64,000 nt of DNA from Chlorobaculum parvum NCIB 8327 (lineage in GTDB: Bacteria > Bacteroidota > Chlorobiia > Chlorobiales > Chlorobiaceae), in assembly GCF_000020505.1 (NCBI RefSeq), contig NC_011027.1:1782001-1846000 (forward strand), in the 5' to 3' direction. Position numbers and translations under genes: made by a program. Positions 41,713-49,437 of this stretch are shown here, piece after piece; positions within the stretch are counted from its first letter, which is position 1, and each line of letters starts with the position of its first letter. The notes beneath the pieces are model-generated. The model was not told the DNA's origin. It saw only the letters and a program-made list of their open reading frames with translations, and searched no databases.

Positions 41713-43427
41713 AAACCTTTTTGCGACTGGCGGGCCTGACGCGCCCCTTTGCCTGGTGGATGCTGCTCGCCGCGCTGATCGGCTTCGCCACCATCGGCAG
41801 CGGCATCGGTTTGTTGATGGCCTCCGCCTGGCTGATTACCACCGCCGCGCTCATGCCCGCGCTCTCGGCGTTGCAGGTGGGCATCACCGGCGTGCGATTT
41901 TTCGGCATTTCGCGTGGCGTCATCCGCTACGCTGAACGGCTCATTTCGCACGACACCACCTTCAAGATTCTCACCCGCCTGCGCGTCTGGTTCTACGACT
42001 CCGTCGAGCCGCTCGCCCCGGCCCGGCTCGCTTCGTACCGCAGTGCCGACCTGCTCAAGCGGATCGTCGATGACATCCAGAGCCTCGAAAACATCTACGC
42101 CCGCGTGCTCGCCCCACCTGTCACCGCTGCGCTCGTCACGCTGCTGATGTGGTTCATCGTCGGCCACTGGTCAACCACCGCCGCCGAAGGCGTGCTCGCG
42201 AGCCAGCTCTTCGCGGGACTTGCCGTGCCGGTGCTGACCGCGCGGCTCGCCGCCGGCACGGCGCGCGGCATCACTGCGCTCCAGGGCGAACAGCAGGTGC
42301 TCGCGGTCGATATGGTGCAGGGCATGAGCGAACTGCGCGTCTTCGGCATGGTCGGCGACTACACTGAAAAGCTGCATGAGGCTGAAGTAAAAAAGCTCAC
42401 GTTGCAGAAGCGGGCCGCTTTCATCGAGGGGCTGCACGAATCGCTTACCGGACTTGCGATGAACGGGGCGGTGATCTGGATTCTCTACTCGATGCTACCG
42501 ATGGTGCGAACCGGCGCGACGAGCGCCATCACGCTCGCATCGGTGGTGTTCGGCGTCATGGCCTCGTTCGAGGCGTTCCTACCGCTCACTGGCTCGGTGC
42601 AAAACATCGAGGCTGACGTCCGCGCAGGCGAACGACTCTTCGAGATCATCGATGCCAAGCCCGAAGTCACCGCGCCCGAACGCCCGGAAGTCTTCCCAAA
42701 AACGACCGGCATCGAAGTCAAAAACCTCGCCTTCACCTACCCCGGCTCGGATCGCCCCGCGCTCGACGGCGTTTCGTTCAGCGTGCCGCAGGGCGGACGG
42801 ATCGCGATTGTCGGCCCGAGCGGCGCAGGCAAATCGACCATCACCTCGCTCATGGTGCGCTTCTGGAATCCGACGCAGGGCAGCATTTCGATTGGCGGAC
42901 AAACCATCGACCAGTTTGACCCCGAAGAGCTGCGCCGCAACATCGCGGTCGTTTCGCAACGAACCTACCTCTTCGGCCAAACCATCCGCGAAAACCTGCT
43001 CCTCGCCGCACCCGAAGCCACGGACGAGCAGCTCCGCAACGCCCTCACCCTGTCGGGACTCGGCGACCTGCAAAGCCGCCTTGACGACTGGGCCGGTCAG
43101 CACGGCATGAACCTCAGCGGCGGCGAACGCCAGCGCCTCGCGGTGGCGAGAATGATTCTGCAAGACGCCCCAATCATTGTGCTCGACGAAGCCACGGCCA
43201 ACCTCGACGCCCTCACCGAACAAGCCCTCCTCGACACCCTCGACCGCACGAGCCATGGCAAGACCGTGCTCGCCATCACCCACAACCTCCACCGGATGGA
43301 GCGCTACGACGAAATTGTGGTGCTCTACGAAGGCAGGGCTATTGAGCGAGGAAGCCACGAAGAACTGCTGAAAAGCGACGGGTTCTATGCCGGAATGTGG
43401 AAATTGCAACACCAACGGAAAGCATGA
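41709..43427 (+). CDS. cydC: ABC transporter for bd oxidase assembly, subunit CydC
   Basis: 572 residues. The transmembrane half (FLRLAGLTRPFAWWMLLAAL, then SAWLITTAALMPALS and ISRGVIRYAERLISHD) is typical of CydC. The ATPase half has GPSGAGKSTITSLM, LSGGERQRLAVARM and IIVLDEATANLDA. It forms the heterodimer with CydD. A perfect 12-bp inverted repeat follows, shared as terminator with the convergent lipocalin gene. Confidence 0.93.
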   Translation: MKTFLRLAGLTRPFAWWMLLAALIGFATIGSGIGLLMASAWLITTAALMPALSALQVGITGVRFFGISRGVIRYAERLISHDTTFKILTRLRVWFYDSVEPLAPARLASYRSADLLKRIVDDIQSLENIYARVLAPPVTAALVTLLMWFIVGHWSTTAAEGVLASQLFAGLAVPVLTARLAAGTARGITALQGEQQVLAVDMVQGMSELRVFGMVGDYTEKLHEAEVKKLTLQKRAAFIEGLHESLTGLAMNGAVIWILYSMLPMVRTGATSAITLASVVFGVMASFEAFLPLTGSVQNIEADVRAGERLFEIIDAKPEVTAPERPEVFPKTTGIEVKNLAFTYPGSDRPALDGVSFSVPQGGRIAIVGPSGAGKSTITSLMVRFWNPTQGSISIGGQTIDQFDPEELRRNIAVVSQRTYLFGQTIRENLLLAAPEATDEQLRNALTLSGLGDLQSRLDDWAGQHGMNLSGGERQRLAVARMILQDAPIIVLDEATANLDALTEQALLDTLDRTSHGKTVLAITHNLHRMERYDEIVVLYEGRAIERGSHEELLKSDGFYAGMWKLQHQRKA

Positions 43428-43432
43428 GAAGA

Positions 43433-43472
43433 GGATGTTGTGGACATTATTGCAATGATTTCCACAACATCC
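43433..43472. terminator. Bidirectional hairpin between cydC and the lipocalin gene
   Basis: A perfect 12-bp inverted repeat GGATGTTGTGGA (43433-43444) / TCCACAACATCC (43461-43472) with a 16-nt loop lies between convergent genes. No T-tract is visible. Confidence 0.55.
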
Positions 43473-43491
43473 ATGCAACCCACCGAGTCAA

Positions 43492-44010
43492 CTACTGCGG
43501 CGTTTTCATAACCCGCGATGTGTCGAAGCCCTGCGCTTTCGCCTCTTCGAGGAGCTTTTGGTAGAGCGCGTCGTCCATCTGCGGAGTTCTGGCTAAAATC
43601 CAGAAGTAGTCGCGGCTGGAGGCGGTGACCATTGCCCACGAGTAGTTTTCGTGGTCGAGAGCGAAAACAGTATACGGGCCGTAGAAGGGGCCGAAGAATG
43701 AGACCTTGAGCGCTCCGACGTTCGGATCTCCGGCGAATTTGGCTTTGCCTTCGGCGGTTTTCCACTTTTTCTTTTCGGGATAGTAGCCCTTGTTGAGCAC
43801 CTGAACCTTGCCGTCGTCGCGGAGGGTGTAGGTGGCCGAGACGTGATCGGAGCCGCGCTCGAACCAGTTGTCGATTCTGGCGATTTCATACCAGGTGCCG
43901 AGGTAGCGATCGAGCTTGAAGTTATCGACCGCCTCAATCCCCTTCGGCGCACTGCCGCACCCGGCAAGCGCAACCATCCACAAGAGCAAAGGCAATAAAA
44001 GTTTTTTCAT
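43492..44010 (-). CDS. Lipocalin family lipoprotein (Blc-like)
   Basis: 172 residues. The lipoprotein signal MKKLLLPLLLWMVALAGC has lipobox LAGC. The lipocalin signature DRYLGTWYEIARID is at about residue 33-46. The later YTLRDDGKVQVLNKGYYPEK and the lipid-pocket segment ARTPQMDDALYQKLLEEA match bacterial Blc. Such proteins bind fatty acids or lysophospholipids at the outer membrane under stress. Confidence 0.92.
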   Translation of the reverse strand: MKKLLLPLLLWMVALAGCGSAPKGIEAVDNFKLDRYLGTWYEIARIDNWFERGSDHVSATYTLRDDGKVQVLNKGYYPEKKKWKTAEGKAKFAGDPNVGALKVSFFGPFYGPYTVFALDHENYSWAMVTASSRDYFWILARTPQMDDALYQKLLEEAKAQGFDTSRVMKTPQ

Positions 44011-44077
44011 CGGTGTTCTCCCGTTTTTTCAGATGAACAACAAAATCTCCGCTTCAGAGTTCCGGGGAACTGGATGA

Positions 44078-47000
44078 TCAGGATTTCAGGGTATCGGCTG
44101 AGCGTACGACACGAAAACCAAAAAAACTACCAGCACTACCTGGAGTGAGATAATAACGCCAAGTACACCGAAGTTTATCTTTATAACCGCTATTAGGGCT
44201 TCCTCGCAAAGCACGAGCTATTTTCGTATCATCATAGCTGTTTTCCTGCCACTGCCAGACATTACCAACCATATCATATAATCCTTCTGGTGTCGCTCCT
44301 TCAGGGCAACTTCCAACCGGAGTAGTCAAGTCAACATTATCACCACCAGCTCGTTTCGTGCTTGGTTTTTCTGCACCCCACGGATAACGCCGCCTTTCCT
44401 TTCCTGCCGCCGCCCATTCCCACTCAATTTCCATCGGCAAACGGTAAAGATCAAACTTCTTGCCTTTGCTCTCCATCAGAGAAAGCCACAGGCAATAGGA
44501 ACGTGCAGCATACCAAGGAATACTCACGACAGGTTGTTCTGCACCTCCAAATTTCCGGTCATCATCGTCCATAGATCGGAACCAACCAGCAAGATTACTT
44601 TTTCCTTCATTGAGATAATCTGCAAATTTTGTATCCCACGTTTTTTCATTCGCAATCTTTTGCAACTCCTCTTGAAATCCCGATACCGGAAAAAGAGACT
44701 CGCATTCCGGCGACTTCGATCGTAAATAATCTATGAACCGCCGATAAAGCCTGTTTGTCACCGGATATTTGGCAAAGTACAAATCGGAGACTTTCACCTC
44801 TTTTTTGGTTACCGAATAAACATAGCTGCCGCCTTTTATAAGAATGTACTGCGCATATTGTTCAAAGGGGTTGTGAAATGATGGAGAAGCTCGAAAACCT
44901 GAAGACAAATGATAACTCCAAAGACGATCTGGTAATGAGTATTCTGAATGGGTGGCATCAAGTTCTATCAGAACCTCAATTGCTCGTCCAGATGCATCTT
45001 CATCCTTCGCCAGTTTTCCAGTCACAAATTTCCTGACCAAAACAATAGATGATTCTTTATCAACTGCCCGAATACAATCCAAAATCACCCGCTGTCGCAT
45101 CGCGCTATTCTCCGGCTTCATCAAATGCTCGCAAAGCGCATCAGGCTTTTTCATTGGAGCTTCTTCAATCAATGTCCGAAGAAAGAGTTGCTTTTGTTGC
45201 AAAACATCATCACTGACATTTGACGAAAAAAGCTTGTCCATGAAGAGTTCGAAAAGCTCTTCGTCGCCGTGGGCAATGAAAAAGCGGAGCGGTTCTTCCC
45301 ACCAGTCTTCGCCGAAGCTTTTGATGATTGGGTCGAGATAACCCGAAGTCCGATTCACCTTTTTCACCAGTTCGATACCCGCGAGAAACTCACGGAACGA
45401 CTTGTGGCGGAAGACGTAGCTTTGCTTGCCGTACTCCATGAGCAGACCCGCTCGGTCAACGAGATAGTCACAAAAATCCTGCGCTGACGGGGATTTGTCG
45501 AGATTGCACAGGCGCTCGTCCATCGCGCTGCGCATCGCCCCTTTTTCCGCGTCATCCTCCTTCTGCTCCTGCATCCAGAGCGAAACCGGACCAAGCACCA
45601 TGCGGGCGTCTCTGGCTGGCAGCAACGGCTTGATGTTCCGGCGAGCATCCCGAAACTGGAGCAAGTAATCGAGCACCGAGTTGTACAGATCGACCCGGCT
45701 GTTGGGCAGGTGGTCGCGCTCTTTCCAGAGGATGGCCATGATCTGCAAAATCATTGGAATGGCCGCGAGCTGGCGCAGGCTGCGGTTGCCCTCCTCGCGG
45801 AGATGAGCGACGATTTTGGTGGTGCGCTCCTCTGCCCGGTGCTCCTGCCTGCTCTGCCACTCGGCCTCGGACAGACGCGCGTCGTTGTAGTCGCGCAGGA
45901 AGGCCGCCCGGAACCAGTTGGCGAGAAACCGCTCCTGCTGCTCCCGCGTGAAATCCTCGACATCGGCCCGGTCGTGATCGACCTCAAGCTCGACGCCGTC
46001 ATCCTTGCGGTAGCCGGTGCGCCGCGAGGTGACCACGAACCTCGCGCCGGTGTAGCTTTTCCACGCCCCCTCGATCCAGCGACACGCCTTTTTGCGCTCC
46101 TCGACGCTGCCAATTTCGTCGAGTCCGTCGAGCAAAACCAGCGAGCGGCTCTGTCGCAACCAGCCGTCGAACAGCTTGCGGTCAATCTCCAACTGATTGG
46201 CCGACGCCCACCGCGCGAGGCTATCGGCGAGATGATGAAAGCCGCCGTCGTCCTTTTTGACCAGCTCTCGCAACGGCAGGTAAAAGACGTTCACCGGCTC
46301 CGCGAATCCGAGGCGGCTGAAGCGTTCCGGGCCGAGGCAGCAGAGCGCGTAATACTTGAGCAGCGTCGTCTTGCCCGCGCCCGGATCGCCGATGACGAGT
46401 AGCATCCGCCGGTCACTTTTGAACGCCTCTTGCATCACCCGGTCGGGCGTAAGGATGTTCTCTTCGAGCATCGAATGCATCCGCTCCGGCCCGTCAGGCG
46501 CGAACTTCCGGCTGCGCGTGAACCGCAACGGCACGAAGGTGTCGTCATCGAGATTCACATCAATCCGCTCGATATTGGGCAGGCCCAGCATCCGGATCCA
46601 GCGCAGCTCCTCTTTCAGCGTTGACTGGTAGCACTGGAGGTCGGCGGCGCTGTCAGGTTGGGGAGGATCGGCTGGCTGGGAATCGGGATCACCGAACCAG
46701 CGAGGGATTTGCAGGTCGAGGTGGCGGGAGAGGTCGTGCTCAAATTTGTTGCGGTCGGAGAAGGAGTGGGTGAGCCATTTTTTAGTGACAATCGCCTTGA
46801 ATTCATCGAGCTTTGCTTCCTGCTCTTTATCGACCTGTGAACGGGACACCGGCACATCTGAGAAATAAACCATGATGTGCTTTTTATTTTTGACCATCTG
46901 CTCGATCTCTTCCACCGTTCCGCTCGGCGCGACGCCCGTATCGGTGCCGATTCGCGTCCAGAAGATGGCGATAGCGCAATGACACTCGTCAACAATCTGC

Positions 47001-47188
47001 TCGTTGACACTCCCCTGAAGTCGCTCGCCTGCCTCCGGAGCCGTGTGTGTTTCCCAGAGCACCGGTTCCAGCCAAATGCCATATTTGCTCTTGTGACGAG
47101 TATTCCATTCATGAACAACCGATTCGGCAATCTTGCGTTCCTCGCCGACATCGGAGGGTGAGGCGATCAGCACTTTGATGATTCGCAT
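44078..47188 (-). CDS. Large DUF4062 - NACHT NTPase - FGE/SUMF1-like protein
   Basis: 1036 residues, no signal peptide. Residues ~1-110 resemble DUF4062 (VLIASPSDVGEERKIAESVV), an N-terminal effector/adaptor domain found next to NACHT modules. A NACHT NTPase follows: Walker A GDPGAGKTTLL at 267-277, Walker B LVLLDGLDEIG at 350-360, a TSRRTGY sensor at ~387 and the winged-helix FRHKSFREFLAG at ~593. After a helical linker, residues ~785-1032 form a formylglycine-generating-enzyme/C-type-lectin-like domain (FAKYPVTNRLYRRF, RLPMEIEWEWAAAG, GLYDMVGNVWQW, FFGFRVVRS). NACHT proteins of this plan are STAND signalling ATPases, and several bacterial ones protect against phage. A defence role is inferred. 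The C-terminal half is more AT-rich than the N-terminal half. Confidence 0.88.
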   Translation of the reverse strand: MRIIKVLIASPSDVGEERKIAESVVHEWNTRHKSKYGIWLEPVLWETHTAPEAGERLQGSVNEQIVDECHCAIAIFWTRIGTDTGVAPSGTVEEIEQMVKNKKHIMVYFSDVPVSRSQVDKEQEAKLDEFKAIVTKKWLTHSFSDRNKFEHDLSRHLDLQIPRWFGDPDSQPADPPQPDSAADLQCYQSTLKEELRWIRMLGLPNIERIDVNLDDDTFVPLRFTRSRKFAPDGPERMHSMLEENILTPDRVMQEAFKSDRRMLLVIGDPGAGKTTLLKYYALCCLGPERFSRLGFAEPVNVFYLPLRELVKKDDGGFHHLADSLARWASANQLEIDRKLFDGWLRQSRSLVLLDGLDEIGSVEERKKACRWIEGAWKSYTGARFVVTSRRTGYRKDDGVELEVDHDRADVEDFTREQQERFLANWFRAAFLRDYNDARLSEAEWQSRQEHRAEERTTKIVAHLREEGNRSLRQLAAIPMILQIMAILWKERDHLPNSRVDLYNSVLDYLLQFRDARRNIKPLLPARDARMVLGPVSLWMQEQKEDDAEKGAMRSAMDERLCNLDKSPSAQDFCDYLVDRAGLLMEYGKQSYVFRHKSFREFLAGIELVKKVNRTSGYLDPIIKSFGEDWWEEPLRFFIAHGDEELFELFMDKLFSSNVSDDVLQQKQLFLRTLIEEAPMKKPDALCEHLMKPENSAMRQRVILDCIRAVDKESSIVLVRKFVTGKLAKDEDASGRAIEVLIELDATHSEYSLPDRLWSYHLSSGFRASPSFHNPFEQYAQYILIKGGSYVYSVTKKEVKVSDLYFAKYPVTNRLYRRFIDYLRSKSPECESLFPVSGFQEELQKIANEKTWDTKFADYLNEGKSNLAGWFRSMDDDDRKFGGAEQPVVSIPWYAARSYCLWLSLMESKGKKFDLYRLPMEIEWEWAAAGKERRRYPWGAEKPSTKRAGGDNVDLTTPVGSCPEGATPEGLYDMVGNVWQWQENSYDDTKIARALRGSPNSGYKDKLRCTWRYYLTPGSAGSFFGFRVVRSADTLKS

Positions 47189-47270
47189 GGCTCGTGGGAA
47201 TGGGGTTGACGGCTCGTTTTCGCAAAAGGGAAATTACGCAAAAATGCCGAGAGGGCGCACGCCATGCGGG

Positions 47271-47382
47271 GAAAGGGCGAACACGCAGGTTCGCCCCTAC
47301 AGGAAGAATGGTGGTTAGCGAACCGGACGTAGGGAAATATCCGACTGATTTGACCGATCTGGCGACCAGCCGGTCGCCCCTA
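47271..47382. repeat. Two GTAGGGGCGA-type dispersed repeats
   Basis: GGGCGAACACGCAGGTTCGCCCC at about 47275 and GGCGACCAGCCGGTCGCCCC at 47361-47380 are hairpins, both followed by TAC. They are further copies of the repeat seen after cydB. The second supplies the stop codon (TAG, minus strand) of the CDF transporter. Confidence 0.65.
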
Positions 47383-48327
47383 CCCGCCTTTGTGCGGCTC
47401 GTTCCTGCACACTTCGCCGGGATATTCGAGCTCTACGGTGGAATGGTAAATGCCGTGGCGGGCGACGAGCTTGCGAATCTCCTCTTTGATGCTGGCGTAT
47501 TCGGCAGGGTTGACTTCGCAGCCGATTTCGAGGTGAGCGGTGAAAACCGTGCGCTGGCCGTCGAGCGACCAGAGGTGCGCGTGATGCACGCCCGTGACGT
47601 GCTCGGTCTGCTGAATGTCGGCGACAACCTTGTCGAGGCTGAGCTCGCTTGGCACGGCTTGCAGGAAGACGGGAACCATTGCGCGGAGATTCTTCACCAC
47701 GCCGGTGAGGATGTAGAGGGTGATGACGATGGCGAGCAGCGGGTCGAGAATCGGCAAGTTCACGAAAAGCAACACCACGGAGACCAGCAGCACCGAGAGC
47801 CAGCCGAGCACGTCTTCAAGCAGGTGCAGGGCGATGACGCGGGCGTTCATGCCCGTCTGGCCCTTGAGGCGCAGCATCGCGAGCGAGTTAACCGCCACGC
47901 CAACCAGCGCGAAGGCGACCATCCCTTTGGCATCGGGAAGCTCCGGATGGATAAGGCGAGGCAGCGCTTCGACGAGCACCACGAACGAGCTGACGAGCAT
48001 CATCAGGGCGCTGAGGAGCGCGCCGAAAATCGAGAAGCGCTGGTAGCCGTAGGAGTAGCGCTTGTCGCCCGTCCGCCCGGCGAGCCTCTCGAAGTACCAC
48101 GCCTGACCGAGCGCAATGGAGTCGCCGAAGTCGTGCACGGCGTTGGCGAGAATGGCCGTGCTGTTGGTCAGCACGCCGCCGATCGCTTCGAGAATCGTGA
48201 AGCCGAAGTTCAGGAAAAAGGCGGTCTTAATGCTCCCGACCACATGGTGGTGATGCCCGGCATGACCGTGTTGATGGTCATGCTCGTGGCCGTGATCGTG
48301 ACTATGGTCGTGATGGTGCTCGCTCAT
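47380..48327 (-). CDS. Cation diffusion facilitator (CDF) family metal transporter
   Basis: About 315 residues from the ATG at 48327, giving the His-rich start MSEHHHDHSHDHGHEHDHQH. The longer frame would intrude into purU. Six membrane helices carry the paired metal sites HDFGDS (helix 2) and, later, LHLLEDVLGWLSVL (helix 5). The cytoplasmic C-terminal domain has TGVHHAHLWSLDGQ. It exports Zn2+ or similar divalent ions in exchange for protons. The His-rich tail probably senses or buffers the metal. Confidence 0.92.
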   Translation of the reverse strand: MSEHHHDHSHDHGHEHDHQHGHAGHHHHVVGSIKTAFFLNFGFTILEAIGGVLTNSTAILANAVHDFGDSIALGQAWYFERLAGRTGDKRYSYGYQRFSIFGALLSALMMLVSSFVVLVEALPRLIHPELPDAKGMVAFALVGVAVNSLAMLRLKGQTGMNARVIALHLLEDVLGWLSVLLVSVVLLFVNLPILDPLLAIVITLYILTGVVKNLRAMVPVFLQAVPSELSLDKVVADIQQTEHVTGVHHAHLWSLDGQRTVFTAHLEIGCEVNPAEYASIKEEIRKLVARHGIYHSTVELEYPGEVCRNEPHKGG

Positions 48328-48379
48328 GCTGAAACAACAACCAAACCAGCGCTGGGAATTCCCGGTGAACCGGATTGGC

Positions 48380-49249
48380 TCAGTCGAACACGACGGTCTT
48401 ACGCCCGTTGATGAGAATGCGGTGATCGCAGTGCAGGCGCAGGGCACGAGCCAGCACGAGCCGTTCGAGGTCACGCCCTTTGCGCACAAGGTCGTCGAGC
48501 GTGTCGCGGTGCGTAATGCGGATGATATCCTGCTCGATGATCGGCCCTTCATCGAGCTCGTCGGTGACGTAGTGGCTGGTCGCGCCGATGAGCTTCACGC
48601 CGCGCCGGTAGGCCTGGCGGTACGGATTGCCGCCGACAAAGGCCGGGAGGAACGAGTGGTGGATGTTGATGATCCGGCCCGCCCAGCGCCCTGTGAACTC
48701 CGGCGAGAGCACCTGCATGTACCGCGCCAGCACGATGGTGTCGATGCCATGCTCCTCGCACAGCGCCATCTGCCGCTGCTCGGCTGCGGCCTTGGTTTCA
48801 GGCGTCACCGGAACGACGTGGAACGGTATGCCGTGCGCTTCGACAAGCGGCGCGAGATCGGGATGATTGGAGATGACGAGCGGAATGTCGATGTCGAACT
48901 CACCGAGGCTGTGCCGCCAGAGAATCTCGCGCAGGCAGTGGTCGTACTTCGAGACGAAAACCGCCATCCGGTTGCGCGTGCCCGAAAACCGGATCGTCCA
49001 GTTCGCCCGAAATTCGCGAGCCAGCGGCGCAAAGGCCGATTCGAGGTCGTCGGCGGGAATCGAGAAATTATCGAGACTCCACGAAACGCGGAGAAAAAAC
49101 TGACGCTCGTCCACATCGACATGCTCGTTGAGGTCGAGAATGTTGCCTCCGCGCTCGTAGATGAAATTGGCGATCCGCGCCACAAGCCCCACGCGGTCGG
49201 GGCAGGAGAGCAAAAGCACGGCTTTGGAGGGTTCGGCGGCAGCGGTCAT
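48380..49249 (-). CDS. purU: Formyltetrahydrofolate deformylase
   Basis: 289 residues. The N-terminal ACT domain (LLSCPDRVGLVARIANFIY) senses one-carbon status. The C-terminal formyltransferase-fold domain has the catalytic region INIHHSFLPAF, GATSHYVTDELDEGPII and the conserved Asp. It releases formate from 10-formyl-THF, balancing folate pools and supplying formate for PurT. The CDF gene lies 52 bp downstream on the same strand. Confidence 0.95.
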   Translation of the reverse strand: MTAAAEPSKAVLLLSCPDRVGLVARIANFIYERGGNILDLNEHVDVDERQFFLRVSWSLDNFSIPADDLESAFAPLAREFRANWTIRFSGTRNRMAVFVSKYDHCLREILWRHSLGEFDIDIPLVISNHPDLAPLVEAHGIPFHVVPVTPETKAAAEQRQMALCEEHGIDTIVLARYMQVLSPEFTGRWAGRIINIHHSFLPAFVGGNPYRQAYRRGVKLIGATSHYVTDELDEGPIIEQDIIRITHRDTLDDLVRKGRDLERLVLARALRLHCDHRILINGRKTVVFD

Positions 49250-49360
49250 GGGCGCAAAACTGGGCTTGGCGTTAACGATGAAACTACGGCAAGATAATGA
49301 ACCTGAGCGGTTATTGGTTTCACTGAAACGCGAAGCTTATGACGATAATAGCTGAAACGA

Positions 49361-49401
49361 AAAAGAGCGGAAAGGAAATTCGGCTACCTTTCCGCTCTTT
49401 T
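49361..49401 (-). terminator. Rho-independent terminator of the subtilase gene
   Basis: A perfect 15-bp stem AAAAGAGCGGAAAGG (49361-49375) / CCTTTCCGCTCTTTT (49387-49401) with an 11-nt loop lies just downstream of the minus-strand subtilase stop at 49438. Confidence 0.92.
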
Positions 49402-49437
49402 CGATTCAAACCGGCATCGTTCCAGATGTCCTGAGAA

